Part shown: one piece after another, positions 8,999-17,113 of the stretch
How positions within the stretch are numbered: position 1 is the first letter of the stretch
How the letters are laid out: each line of letters starts with the position of its first letter
Assembly (NCBI RefSeq): GCF_000817735.3
Contig: NZ_JTJC03000006.1
Span: 288,381-352,380 of the forward strand
Length of the DNA stretch: 64,000 nt
Direction: 5' to 3'
From: Scytonema millei VB511283
GTDB taxonomy: Bacteria > Cyanobacteriota > Cyanobacteriia > Cyanobacteriales > Chroococcidiopsidaceae
Program-made: the position numbers and the translations under genes
The notes under the pieces: model-generated
What the model saw: the letters and a program-made list of their open reading frames with translations, nothing else
Told to the model about the DNA's origin: nothing
The model's database searches: none

Positions 8999-9087
8999 CA
9001 TCTTTCCCGCACTGGATTGAACGAGTCATGGGAACAGTTCTAATTTTATTAGGATTTCGGTTAGCCTTTGCCAAAGGAACAGAATAA
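8980..9087 (+). pseudogene. C-terminal remnant of a LysE/RhtB-family exporter gene
   Basis: The frame from 8980 to the TAA at 9085-9087 reads SFPHWIERVMGTVLILLGFR then LAFAKGTE. This matches the final amphipathic segment and last transmembrane helix of LysE/RhtB amino-acid exporters (IER-xx-G-xxLI-LG-RLA pattern). About 170 upstream residues are missing. It directly abuts, in a different frame, the ADP-ribosylglycohydrolase remnant, so a deletion probably fused the two. Confidence 0.5.
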
Positions 9088-9120
9088 TTAGATTCAGGTG
9101 ATTGAAATAGCCATATGATT

Positions 9121-9183
9121 GTAGGGGCGGGTTTGCCGAGTTATTTTATGTATATATGGATATCTCCATTAAACCCGCCCTAT
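9121..9183. mobile_element. MITE-like element with GGGGCGGGTTT ends (copy 1)
   Basis: GTAGGGGCGGGTTT at one end and AAACCCGCCC at the other enclose an AT-rich, dissimilar centre of about 35 bases. Three more elements with the same ends and similar size lie at 9556, 16593 and 54529. No coding capacity. Confidence 0.7.
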
Positions 9184-9215
9184 TAAGATTTATAGTTAAT
9201 TCACAAGAAACAATA

Positions 9216-9536
9216 TTATTTAACAGAAGCAGAAATCCAATCTAGATAAGATTGAGAACCTGCTAATATCGGAATGGCAATAATTTCAGGTACTTCGTAA
9301 GAGTGTAATTCGCGGATTTTAGCTTCTAAATTGGAAAATTGAGCTAAATCTGTTTTGATTAATAATTGCCATTCTTGTTCTTGATTAATTTCTCCCTGCC
9401 AAGTGTAAACCGACTGGATGGGGAGAATATTTACGCAAGCAGCTAACTTAGATGCTACTAAAGAAGTGGCGATCGCCTCTGCTTCTTGTGGCGATCCGGC
9501 TGTGACCAAAACTACACCGTAATTGGTATTATTCAT
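9216..9536 (-). CDS. cutA: CutA divalent-cation tolerance protein
   Basis: The 106-residue protein matches CutA along its full length: GVVLVTAGSPQEAEAIATSL, the conserved KLAACVNILP strand-helix, SVYTWQGEINQEQEWQLLIK, and HSYEVPEIIAIPI near the C-terminus. CutA forms a small trimeric ferredoxin-like fold that is structurally like PII proteins and has been linked to copper tolerance in Escherichia coli; its role in cyanobacteria is unclear. The gene lies between two copies of the MITE-like element, so it sits as an island in repeat-bearing DNA. Confidence 0.93.
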   Translation of the reverse strand: MNNTNYGVVLVTAGSPQEAEAIATSLVASKLAACVNILPIQSVYTWQGEINQEQEWQLLIKTDLAQFSNLEAKIRELHSYEVPEIIAIPILAGSQSYLDWISASVK

Positions 9537-9555
9537 GATTTGTCTGGGTTTGTGT

Positions 9556-9617
9556 GAGGGCGGGTTTTATAAAAAATCTGACTCAAATCCCCAGATCTTA
9601 GTTAAACCCGCCCCTAC
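9556..9617. mobile_element. MITE-like element with GGGGCGGGTTT ends (copy 2)
   Basis: GAGGGCGGGTTTTAT at 9556 and TAAACCCGCCCCTAC ending at 9617 bound an AT-rich core. It lies between the glycosylase stop and the cutA start, so it may contribute to the cutA upstream region. Confidence 0.7.
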
Positions 9618-9624
9618 AAATCGT

Positions 9625-10326
9625 TTATGCTGAATGTTTAATTTTGGCGTAATTGCATTGCGATCGCAACGGACAAATTCCACAACTGGGATTTCTTGCC
9701 GTACAAACTCCCGCACCAAAATCTAATAGCGTTAAATTCCACCGACTCACATTTGTTTTAGGAGCGACATATTCAGCCGCACTCCACAGCAACTTACAAC
9801 GAGATTTGACACGATTCCCCTGCAAACCAAAGAAACGCTCCAGAATCCGCGCTACGTTGGTATCCAATATCGCTAGCGGCTGTGCAAAAGCATTAGCACA
9901 AATAGAACGCGCCGTATACAAACCAATTCCAGGCAAAGAAAGCAACTGAGCCTCTGCTGCTGGAATTTCACCATCGTACTGTTCGATAATAACTCGTACA
10001 GATTGGTAGAGGCGATCGGCACGAAAATGCAACCCTAAAGGCTTTAATAAAATCGCAATTTCTGCTACTGATGCCGTCGCCAAATCTTTGAGAGTAGGAT
10101 ATTGAATCAAAAAAGCTTCATAAATTGGAGCAACTGTATTAGCACCAGTTTTTTGCAGCAAAAACTCAGCGATGAAAATAGCATAAGGATTTGTCGTACT
10201 GCGCCAAGGAAATTCTCGCAGATTGAGAGTAGCCCAACTAGTTAACTGACGACGAAACCACTTAATTTTGTTTGCAGCCAGAAGCGATGTAAAATTTTCC
10301 TGAGATTGAGCGATCGCGCTTGTCAC
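9625..10326 (-). CDS. HhH-GPD DNA glycosylase, MutY / Mig-like, without NUDIX domain
   Basis: A base-excision-repair glycosylase of 233 residues. Visible features: REFPWR and NPYAIFIAEFLLQKT (MutY/Nth entry region), the hairpin LPGIGLYTARSI, the catalytic aspartate in LDTNVARILERFFG, and a C-terminal 4Fe-4S motif CTARNPSCGICPLRSQC (C-x6-C-x2-C-x5-C). The endonuclease III lysine is replaced by tyrosine (GLYTA), as in MutY and in the archaeal T/G glycosylase Mig, whose length and sequence style this follows closely. It lacks the C-terminal NUDIX-like 8-oxoG-recognition domain of true MutY (about 350 residues). Substrate could be G/T or A/8-oxoG mispairs. Confidence 0.82.
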   Translation of the reverse strand: MTSAIAQSQENFTSLLAANKIKWFRRQLTSWATLNLREFPWRSTTNPYAIFIAEFLLQKTGANTVAPIYEAFLIQYPTLKDLATASVAEIAILLKPLGLHFRADRLYQSVRVIIEQYDGEIPAAEAQLLSLPGIGLYTARSICANAFAQPLAILDTNVARILERFFGLQGNRVKSRCKLLWSAAEYVAPKTNVSRWNLTLLDFGAGVCTARNPSCGICPLRSQCNYAKIKHSA

Positions 10327-10474
10327 AACACCAGATTCCTCTCTTTCAAAAAATACTTAAACTTTGTGCCATCATTCCAATTGAGAAACAATCTTGCGCA
10401 ACAAGCAGCTTACCAAAAATTAAACTAGGGTGCGAAAATCCAAAACTACACTTTGCGTCTTTGCACGCCAGTTG

Positions 10475-10568
10475 CTACAACGGAGGGAACCTCACGCCAG
10501 TCGCCTCAACGGGGGAAACCCCCGCACGGCGCTGGCTCCGCAACGCACTGGCTCGCCTTTGCGTGACA
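10475..10568. repeat. CGCCAGTCGCCTCAACGGGGG-type dispersed repeat
   Basis: A GC-rich block (AACCTCACGCCAGTCGCCTC, then AACGGGGGAAACCCCCGC with an internal GGGGG-AAA-CCCCC hairpin, then GGCGCTGGCTCCGCAACGC) stands out against its AT-rich surroundings. It resembles a family of dispersed, hairpin-forming repeats found in many cyanobacterial spacers. No coding function is apparent. Confidence 0.65.
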
Positions 10569-10620
10569 CAATAAGCAACTCTGTAAATAGAGACACGACA
10601 TAGAGCGCCTCTACAAACAT

Positions 10621-11568
10621 CTAATTAGACGACAAAGAATAGACTCGTCCATCAAATAGCAAACGTGTGATACCTTTAGACTGAAGTTGAGAACGAGTTT
10701 TTTGCAACATCCGACTATCGGGAACTTTAATCACGCGATCGCGTTTGCTAGAAAATCGCCGCGCTACCCGATGGTTATCAAATATCGGTAGAGTTTTTTG
10801 TTGGACTTCTTGCACGGGAATTTGTCCCAAATCGCCAAAATCCCTCAACGGTCGCGTAATTAATTCTGCCATGCGATCGATCACGATATAACATGTTCTC
10901 GGCAGCATTGCTTCTGACAACGGTAACACCCTGACGAAGCTTTCGACGGGCAATCGCCTTCTAATAACTGGTGTTGTCTCTTCCTCGAAATCGTCGTCTT
11001 CGTCTAGATCTTCTAAATCTTCTAAGTCTTCTAGATCGTCATCCTCATCATCTTCGTCTTCATCTTCATCGAGCAATTCTTCTCCTACCATAATTGCTGC
11101 AATCTGGCTAGCCTCTGCGCTTACCTCCTCGCGCACTTCTTCTTCTACAGGTAGGGAAGGGTTACTAAGTAATTCTAATTGTTCCGCTAGCGGCTCGATT
11201 TCTGCTCCAGTCTTCGCTGTCGAACGCCGTTTTTTCACAGGTTTGGGGGTAGGGGCTTCAACAACTGGTTCGGGTTCAGATATTGTTTTTAGTATGGGTG
11301 CTTCTAGGGTGGGTGAGGGTACTTCTACCACAGGGGAAGCGATCGCTGTTACCTCTTCTCTCTCTGCTCCCCCAGGAGTCCGAGCCGCCCGTTTGGCTGC
11401 AATAAGCGTTTCATACTCATCTTCTGGCAAAGTCACTTTCAAGAAGCGACTAATCGTAGAGTTGCTCACCCCATAGCGATCTGCTAGCGTTGATGTTGTC
11501 TCTCCTGTATTGCGATACAAATCTAAAATTTCTGTTCTGTCAGCTTCCGTTAATTTTTTGACCGTCAT
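10621..11568 (-). CDS. Helix-turn-helix protein with long acidic linker
   Basis: Residues about 1-45 form a transposase-like helix-turn-helix (LTEADRTEILDLYRNTGETT, then LADRYGVSNSTISRFLK). A linker of about 110 residues is rich in Pro/Glu, and then a run of nearly 40 Asp/Glu residues (ELLDEDEDEDDEDDDLEDLE and on). The C-terminal 100 residues are basic and better ordered (RMAELITRPLRDFGDLGQIP, SKRDRVIKVPDSRMLQKTRSQ). I chose the ATG at 11566-11568 (MTVKKLTEAD). It looks like a chromosomal DNA-binding protein, not a transposase, because no catalytic domain exists. The same layout is common in cyanobacteria; role unknown. Confidence 0.75.
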   Translation of the reverse strand: MTVKKLTEADRTEILDLYRNTGETTSTLADRYGVSNSTISRFLKVTLPEDEYETLIAAKRAARTPGGAEREEVTAIASPVVEVPSPTLEAPILKTISEPEPVVEAPTPKPVKKRRSTAKTGAEIEPLAEQLELLSNPSLPVEEEVREEVSAEASQIAAIMVGEELLDEDEDEDDEDDDLEDLEDLEDLDEDDDFEEETTPVIRRRLPVESFVRVLPLSEAMLPRTCYIVIDRMAELITRPLRDFGDLGQIPVQEVQQKTLPIFDNHRVARRFSSKRDRVIKVPDSRMLQKTRSQLQSKGITRLLFDGRVYSLSSN

Positions 11569-11742
11569 ACTCCAGTTTCCCCTCAGCCCGCTTCTCATTA
11601 CTAGAATTGGCGATTGCGGCTCGATATTCGCTCTTGTCTCTACAGCACCAATGGCAAAAGTGGTTTTAGGTTAAGCCCGATCGAGCGCCTACCAATTCCA
11701 GCCAGAACACTGCTGCATTCAATTTTAGCGGTACTTTGATTC

Positions 11743-11890
11743 TCATTGGGCATTGGTCATTGGTCATTTGTTGACGGTTGACGGTTGACGGTTGTTGGTT
11801 GTTGGTTGGTGGTTGGTGGTTGGTAGTTATTGGTTGATGGTTGTCGCTCCTCTACTCCTCTGCTCCCTGCTCCCTGCTCCCTGATAACTG
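11743..11890. repeat. Mixed short tandem repeats upstream of coaD
   Basis: GGTCATT, GACGGTT, GTTGGTT/GGTGGTT and GCTCCCT units in succession fill most of the 359-base gap between the divergent HTH gene and coaD. Nothing else is seen in this gap apart from the AT-rich 25 bases before the GTG start. Confidence 0.8.
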
Positions 11891-11927
11891 ATTTATAATT
11901 TTCCAGTAACTCTGAGGCTGTTGACTA

Positions 11928-12416
11928 GTGCTAGCCATTTATCCTGGTAGCTTCGATCCAATTACCTTGGGACATCTCGACATTATCGAACGCGGCTGTC
12001 AGCTATTCGATCGCTTAGTCGTTGCCGTGTTGCGCAATCCGAATAAAACACCTATGTTCACCGTGCAGGAACGGCTAGAACAAATTCGCCTTACCACTCG
12101 TCATTTACCTAATCTGGAAGTTGATAGCTTTGACGGACTAACCGTCAATTACGCTCAAATGCGACAAGCTAAAGCTCTCATCCGTGGTTTACGGGCAATT
12201 TCAGACTTTGAGGCTGAATTACAGATGGCTCACATCAATAAAACGCTATCATCTGAAATTGAAACTGTTTTTTTGGCGACATCAAATGAGTACAGTTTTT
12301 TAAGTAGTAGTGTGGTGAAAGAGATCGCTAAATTTGGCGGTCCCATCGACCATCTAGTCCCACCGCACATTGCTCGGGATGTTTACCGATGCCAAGCCAA
12401 AACTCACCCAATCTAG
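11928..12416 (+). CDS. coaD: Phosphopantetheine adenylyltransferase
   Basis: Transfers adenylate from ATP to 4'-phosphopantetheine, the penultimate step of coenzyme A synthesis. The 162 residues carry the nucleotidyltransferase signature [19 protein letters not shown] (TxGH), the [18 protein letters not shown] loop and the [15 protein letters not shown] motif, all typical of bacterial CoaD, and the length is normal. The start is GTG ([11 protein letters not shown]); homologues begin at this point. The 3' end overlaps the next gene by 28 bases, so the two are probably translated from one message. Confidence 0.96.
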   Translation: MLAIYPGSFDPITLGHLDIIERGCQLFDRLVVAVLRNPNKTPMFTVQERLEQIRLTTRHLPNLEVDSFDGLTVNYAQMRQAKALIRGLRAISDFEAELQMAHINKTLSSEIETVFLATSNEYSFLSSSVVKEIAKFGGPIDHLVPPHIARDVYRCQAKTHPI

Positions 12417-13039
12417 AGCCTGAAGAGAATAGAGGCTTTCCGCCGCTAGCAGATGCTGCCGATCTAGGTAGCGGAGAAATTCAGCAGGAATTGGCTCGGC
12501 TAGAAGAAATCATTCTTTCTAGTCCCCATATTCTTCTGACGCGCAGAACGCTAGTAGATGAGGATCAGTTGCTCGATCGAATCGAACTCATTCGATCGCT
12601 TCTACCAGATGTGATACAACAAGCACAAGCGATCGTCGCGCAAAGACAGGAAATTCTCTTGCAGGCAGAACAAGAAGCCGATGAAATTATTCAGACGGCA
12701 CAGTCACAGGCAGCCCAGATTATCGATCGGACGACTATAGTACAACAAGCTGACCTTTCAGCTAGGCAACTCCAGCAGCAAGTTCAACAAGAGTGCTTAT
12801 TAGCGCAAGCAGAAAATTTGCAACAAATCGATCGCCTGCGTCAAGAAGCGGAACGGCAAATTGAGCGGATGCGACAAGAGGCAATTATGGAGGCAGAGGA
12901 TATTCTACGCGGTGCGGATGATTATGCCGATGCTGTGCTTAATAGTTTGGAGCAGCAACTTACCGAAGCACTCCGCATCATCTACAACGGACGACGGCAG
13001 TTGCAACCAGATGAAACACAGCAGCGGAAATCCGCTTGA
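12389..13039 (+). CDS. Coiled-coil protein downstream of coaD
   Basis: The 216-residue product has a polar N-terminus (about 30 residues) and a long predicted coiled coil from about 30 to 195, rich in Gln, Glu, Ala and Arg ([40 protein letters not shown]). This resembles DivIVA-like or ATP-synthase b-subunit-like rods. There is no membrane segment. Overlap with coaD is conserved in cyanobacteria as I recall. Function not recognised; a structural or cell-division-related scaffold is a guess. The stop is followed at once by a large tandem-repeat array. Confidence 0.75.
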   Translation: MPSQNSPNLEPEENRGFPPLADAADLGSGEIQQELARLEEIILSSPHILLTRRTLVDEDQLLDRIELIRSLLPDVIQQAQAIVAQRQEILLQAEQEADEIIQTAQSQAAQIIDRTTIVQQADLSARQLQQQVQQECLLAQAENLQQIDRLRQEAERQIERMRQEAIMEAEDILRGADDYADAVLNSLEQQLTEALRIIYNGRRQLQPDETQQRKSA

Positions 13040-13254
13040 ATCAGTTATCAGTTATCAGTTATCAGTCATCAGTTATCAGTCATCAGGGAGCAGTTAATTC
13101 CGACTGCCGACTTACGACTTCAGTTATCAGTTATCAGTTATCAGTCATCAGGGAGCAGTTAATTCCGACTGCCGACTTACGACTTCAGTTATCAGTTATC
13201 AGTTATCAGGGAGCAGTTAATTCCGACTTACGACTTACGACTTACGACTTACGG
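13040..13254. repeat. Higher-order tandem repeat (about 65 bp x 3)
   Basis: Three successive copies of a composite unit, each made of AGTTATC heptamers, then CAGGGAGCAGTTAATTCCGA, then GACTTAC heptamers (starting near 13040, 13122 and 13187). The array fills the space between two convergent genes and reaches into the last codons of the permease gene. Confidence 0.88.
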
Positions 13255-14322
13255 CTTACTTATTGCTTTGCCTTCAGCTAATAATTTCGGTCGTAAATAT
13301 AGGTTTTCTAATAGTACTGATGCTCCAGCAATCCAGGGTGGTACGATGACAGCTCCTAGAATCCCGAGAACTTGGGTTCCTCCCAAAACAGCTAGTAGTT
13401 GATAGAGTGGATGGACTTGGACGGAGGAGCCAACAAGTAGGGGATCGAGAACGTAGGTTTCTAGGTTCTGGACGATGATAAATAACAATAATACCCACAA
13501 AAACGTCCAGCCACCTTGGGAAATGGCAACGACTAAAGCCGGAATTACACCTAAGATGGGTCCGAGAAAAGGAATTAAATTAGTAAAGCCAGCGATCGCT
13601 CCTAAAGCTAGGGCAAATTCTGATAAACCTAAAATTCCCAAACCGATTGTAATGGCAACGGATAAAATTGCTGAAACCAAGACTCGACCTTGAATGTATC
13701 CTCCCATACGGCGGGCGATTGGTTCGACTTGCTCGGCGAGGCGATCGTTCCACGGTTGGGGAAATAAATTGACTAAACCTGAAATTAAATTTTCCCTCCC
13801 AGCAACCATATAGCCTGAAAGCAAAAACGCCAGAATTAAGTTAAATATTCCGCCTAAAATTCCGGTAGTGATGTCGTAGGAACTGACTAATAATTGTTGA
13901 CCGGAGCGAATTATCCACCCAGTTAATGCTTGCAGGTCAAAAAACTGCTCGATCTCCGATTCAGTAATTCCCAATTTGAGCGCGAATTGTTCTACCAATT
14001 CAAAAAGATTGTCGATATAAAGCGGCAGTATTCTCACCAAAGTTTCGATCTGAGCGATCAGGGTAGGACCGACGAGTAAACCGACTCCAGTTAAGCCAGC
14101 CACTAAAGTGAGATATACGCTAATGACTGCCAGCCAGCGGGGAAACCGCCATTTTTCTGCTATGGTGACAATAGGCGCGATCGCGGCTGCTAAGACAACA
14201 GCAATCATCAAAGTTACTAATAAGCCCCGGAGTTGCCACAACAAAATTGCCAAAAAGATAGTGGCAACGAGGAGTAGCAAGTTAGATACAGACAACAAAG
14301 GACGATTTAATTGCGATGCCAT
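13249..14322 (-). CDS. AI-2E family transporter (PerM/TqsA-type permease)
   Basis: An integral membrane protein of 357 residues with about eight helices: a pair near residues 8-45, one near 60-85, a long soluble stretch, then a dense set from about 150 to 335. It has the family features ILAFLLSGYMVAGRENLISG, GYIQGRVLVSAILSV and NLIPFLGPILGVIPALVVAI plus a C-terminal VGSSVQVHPLYQLLAVLGG. Family members export autoinducer-2 or serve as Na+/H+ antiporters; the substrate cannot be read here. The start codon overlaps the end of cysS by 16 bases, so the two genes are likely co-transcribed. Confidence 0.88.
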   Translation of the reverse strand: MASQLNRPLLSVSNLLLLVATIFLAILLWQLRGLLVTLMIAVVLAAAIAPIVTIAEKWRFPRWLAVISVYLTLVAGLTGVGLLVGPTLIAQIETLVRILPLYIDNLFELVEQFALKLGITESEIEQFFDLQALTGWIIRSGQQLLVSSYDITTGILGGIFNLILAFLLSGYMVAGRENLISGLVNLFPQPWNDRLAEQVEPIARRMGGYIQGRVLVSAILSVAITIGLGILGLSEFALALGAIAGFTNLIPFLGPILGVIPALVVAISQGGWTFLWVLLLFIIVQNLETYVLDPLLVGSSVQVHPLYQLLAVLGGTQVLGILGAVIVPPWIAGASVLLENLYLRPKLLAEGKAISKP

Positions 14323-15845
14323 CGCGTACCATCACGGCTATCAATTACAGCGATTCCGCGAGCCTGGAGTTCGTCGCGAATGCGGTCTGATTCGGCAAAA
14401 TTCTTTGCTTTTCTAGCAGCTTGCCTTTGTTCCAGCATAGCTTCAATTTCTGTATCGCTTAAACCATCGTTAGTTGTAGTGTCAGGCTCTATTTCGGCAG
14501 TAAATCCTAAAACCTCGGCTAAAGTTACCAAGGTGTACCACTGACGTTGTAATTCCTCTGGTGAGGTTTCTGTCTTGCCTTGGTGTACCAATAGATTACC
14601 TTCCCGCGCCAATTCTTTTGCTAAAGGTTGCAACACAGCTAATCCATTCGGAAAATTAAAGTCATCATTGACTGCTGCTTTAAATCTTTGTACGACTTCA
14701 GGGAGCAGGGAGTCGGGAGTCGGGAGTCGGGAGTCGGGAGAGTTGCTAGTGGCTAGTGGCTGGTGGCTAGAATTGCTTCCTTGTCCTCCTTGTTCCCCTT
14801 GTCCCCCCGTTTCCTGACTCCATCCCAGTTGCTTGCCATATTGATGTCCAAACAGCAATCCTTCTCTGAGGGTGTGCCAGCCGTTGGTAGCAGCCGCGAT
14901 CGCTTCGTCGGTAAAATCAATTGGTTTGCGATAGTGTGCTTGTAGGACGAATAACCTAACTGCCATCGGATCGGTGGGGCGATCGAGTAACTCGCGAATC
15001 GTGATAAAGTTGCCCAAGGATTTAGACATCTTTTCCCCGTTTACCTTCACCATGCCATTGTGCATCCAGTAGTGAGAGAGGGATTTGCCTGTTACGGCTT
15101 CACTTTGAGCAATTTCATTTTCATGGTGGGGGAAAATTAAATCTGCTCCCCCTGCATGGATATCGATCGTATCACCCAGGCGATCGCGTACCATTGCCGA
15201 ACATTCAATGTGCCACCCTGGACGACCTGCACCCCAAGGTGATTCCCACGCTGGTTCCCCTGGTTTAGCGGCTTTCCACAGAGCAAAATCAAATGGTTCT
15301 TGCTTTTTTCTTCCTTCTGGGTCTTCTGCGTCTACACGCCCGCTAGCGCCTGCTTGCAAGTCTTCTAATCTGCGTCCCGACAACTTACCATATTCGGGAA
15401 ACTGTTTGACAGCGTAGTAGACATCGCCATCGGCGGGATAGGCATAGCCTTTTTGTTCTAATTCAAAAATCAGCCGTTGGATGCCATTCATTGTATGCGT
15501 AGCGCGGGGATAGGCATCTGCTTCTTTGACATTTAGCCGCGTCATATCCTCAAAATATGCCTGGATATAGCGTTCGGCTACGGCTTCCATTGAGGAATTT
15601 TCTTGACGGGCGCGGTTGAGAATTTTATCGTCAATATCAGTAAAATTCTGAATGTACGTGACTTCGTATCCGAGAAATTGCAGGTAGCGCCGCACGACAT
15701 CCCAGATAATACAAGCGCGTGCATGACCCAAATGGCAATAGTCGTATACTGTTACGCCACAGTAATACATTTTGACTTTGCCTGGTTCGACAGTCTCAAA
15801 TGGTTCTTGACGACGAGTGAGAGTGTTGTAGATTGTCAGGGTCAT
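14307..15845 (-). CDS. cysS: Cysteinyl-tRNA synthetase with repeat-derived insertion
   Basis: Charges tRNA-Cys. HIGH-type motif CHLGHARACIIWD, KMSKSLGNF, zinc ligands (YYCGVTVYD, GWHIECSAM, HHENEIAQSE) and a normal C-terminal anticodon-binding helix region are present. Between the KMSKS domain and VVQRFKAAVNDDFNFPNG lies an extra stretch of about 40 residues rich in Gly, Gln, Ser and Pro (about 14700-14815, TGGQGEQGGQGSNSS then SPDSRLPTPDSLLP). Its DNA is the same GGGAGTC / CTAGTGG repeat sequence found between genes. It falls in a surface linker before the DALR region, so activity may be kept. It leads the AI-2E gene. Confidence 0.95.
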   Translation of the reverse strand: MTLTIYNTLTRRQEPFETVEPGKVKMYYCGVTVYDYCHLGHARACIIWDVVRRYLQFLGYEVTYIQNFTDIDDKILNRARQENSSMEAVAERYIQAYFEDMTRLNVKEADAYPRATHTMNGIQRLIFELEQKGYAYPADGDVYYAVKQFPEYGKLSGRRLEDLQAGASGRVDAEDPEGRKKQEPFDFALWKAAKPGEPAWESPWGAGRPGWHIECSAMVRDRLGDTIDIHAGGADLIFPHHENEIAQSEAVTGKSLSHYWMHNGMVKVNGEKMSKSLGNFITIRELLDRPTDPMAVRLFVLQAHYRKPIDFTDEAIAAATNGWHTLREGLLFGHQYGKQLGWSQETGGQGEQGGQGSNSSHQPLATSNSPDSRLPTPDSLLPEVVQRFKAAVNDDFNFPNGLAVLQPLAKELAREGNLLVHQGKTETSPEELQRQWYTLVTLAEVLGFTAEIEPDTTTNDGLSDTEIEAMLEQRQAARKAKNFAESDRIRDELQARGIAVIDSRDGTRWHRN

Positions 15846-15962
15846 AACAGGGCAACTATGTTTTTAGCGATCGCACGCGAAGCGCGATCGTCACTAAATC
15901 TCATGTTAAACCCTCAAGAGTCATTCAGATTCTGGTTTAGGTATCCCGGTTTACCCGTGTGT

Positions 15963-16535
15963 TTACAAAATACCTTGTAAATCCAAAACGAACCCAGGCA
16001 GTATATCTTCTCCTGATAAGGTCGTGGGAGATGACAACACTTCTACTTCACGTTCTTGGCGATAAATCTCAACATACTGCTGTTTGGGCTCGAGCAGCCA
16101 ACCTAAGCGCACCCCATTTTCTATATACTCTCGCATCTTGGCTTGTACGTCTTCGAGCATATCGCTAGCCGACATCAATTCCACCACAAAATCGGGAGCT
16201 ATGGGTAAAAACTTGTCTGGATCTGGGTTTATTGCCTCAATTCTTTCTTGTCTCACCCATGCAGCATCGGGGGAACGGATAGCCCGATTAGGTAGGATAA
16301 AACCTGTAGAGGAGTCAAAGGCAATGCCTGTATTGTCGCATTCTGCCCAGATTTCCAGTCTTGTCGATAGTTTAATATTACGGTTTCCAGTTCCCCATGC
16401 TGTAGGTGGCATAATTACTATTTTTCCTTTCGCAGTGCGCTCAAACTTGAGATCTCGGTTGTGTTGACAAAGCATGAAAAATTGCTCGTCGGTCAAGTCG
16501 ATGACTGAATGTAAGTCTAGGGCGATGGTATTCAT
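15963..16535 (-). CDS. Uma2 family (DUF820) putative nuclease
   Basis: Uma2/DUF820 proteins are restriction-endonuclease-fold proteins that are greatly expanded in cyanobacteria. The 190 residues show the expected order: FMLCQHNRDLKFERTAKGKI, a GTGNRNIKLSTRLEIWAE helix, the metal-site strand AIRSPDAAWV, APDFVVELMS, and KMREYIENGVRLGWLLEP. The PD...(D/E)xK-like residues are therefore in place. Start at the ATG 16533-16535 (MNTIALDLHSV) because the longer frame begins in a MITE-like element. Function of the family is not established. Confidence 0.85.
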   Translation of the reverse strand: MNTIALDLHSVIDLTDEQFFMLCQHNRDLKFERTAKGKIVIMPPTAWGTGNRNIKLSTRLEIWAECDNTGIAFDSSTGFILPNRAIRSPDAAWVRQERIEAINPDPDKFLPIAPDFVVELMSASDMLEDVQAKMREYIENGVRLGWLLEPKQQYVEIYRQEREVEVLSSPTTLSGEDILPGFVLDLQGIL

Positions 16536-16592
16536 ATACGCACTCTGGACAATAATCTCTTGCAAAATTCTAAATTGCGATCGCATAGATCT

Positions 16593-16655
16593 GAGGGCGG
16601 GTTTGCCAATCGTTTTTGACTCCGATAAAGATTCCGGGTGAAACCCGCCCCTACG
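16593..16655. mobile_element. MITE-like element with GGGGCGGGTTT ends (copy 3)
   Basis: GAGGGCGGGTTTGCC and GTGAAACCCGCCCCTAC bound a core of about 33 bases. It lies directly upstream of the Uma2 gene, in the 305-base gap shared with the toxin-antitoxin promoter. Confidence 0.7.
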
Positions 16656-16769
16656 AAACATTTATCTGTGTTTATCCACGTTTGATTAATGCAAATCTTA
16701 TCTCATTTCTAAATGCAACTCATGCAAAATCGTAATTGGCTTGATTTGTCTCGGCACTATTGTTTTGTG

Positions 16770-16799
16770 TTGACATTGTATATACAAATTTTGTATATT
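16770..16799 (+). promoter_or_regulatory. Promoter and operator of the toxin-antitoxin pair
   Basis: TTGACA (16770-16775) and TATATT (16794-16799) are 18 bases apart, a near-ideal sigma-70 promoter. Across the spacer and -10 lies a perfect 9-bp inverted repeat with one central base, ATATACAAA-T-TTTGTATAT (16780-16798). A ribbon-helix-helix antitoxin binding there would block RNA polymerase, the usual autoregulation of such modules. The antitoxin ATG is 42 bases downstream. Confidence 0.8.
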
Positions 16800-16840
16800 G
16801 AAAGCAGTAAGCAAAAATAGTACTAACCCACACTTAAACA

Positions 16841-17113
16841 ATGCCTCGCGAGACCCGTGACGTAACTATCAACATTCGGGCAAAACAGAGTCAGCGAGAT
16901 CTGATCGATCTAGTTGCAGAAATACAAGGCAAAAGCCGATCCGACTTTATGCTAGAAGCCGCCTACCGAGAGGCTGAAGCTGTGTTACTTGACCGAAAAC
17001 TTTTTGCTGTAGACGAAGAAACATTTAACCAATTTCTCGCTCGACTTGACGCACCTCCAGAGCAAAACGAGAAGTTACGCGCTTTACTTGAGACAAAAGC
17101 ACCTTGGGAATAA
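16841..17113 (+). CDS. DUF1778 antitoxin (TacA-like)
   Basis: The 90-residue protein starts PRETRDVTINIRAKQSQRDL and has ribbon-helix-helix features (strand TINIRA, helices QRDLIDLVAEIQGKSRSDFM, LEAAYREAEAVLLDR), the DUF1778 pattern. The C-terminal part (EETFNQFLARLDAPPEQNEK) matches the segment by which TacA-type antitoxins wrap and inhibit their GNAT partner. It precedes the toxin gene and overlaps it by 10 bases, and has its own operator-bearing promoter. Confidence 0.92.
   Translation: MPRETRDVTINIRAKQSQRDLIDLVAEIQGKSRSDFMLEAAYREAEAVLLDRKLFAVDEETFNQFLARLDAPPEQNEKLRALLETKAPWE

Noticed and set aside
8748..9074. 108-codon minus-strand frame
   Set aside because: It lies antisense to the two gene remnants, has low-complexity composition and no start context; the plus-strand motifs explain the conserved codons better.
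10621..11568. Transposase
   Set aside because: It has only the N-terminal helix-turn-helix; the rest is an acidic linker and a basic tail with no catalytic triad.
13040..13254. CRISPR array
   Set aside because: The repeats are adjacent heptamers with no unique spacers of constant length, and no cas genes are present.
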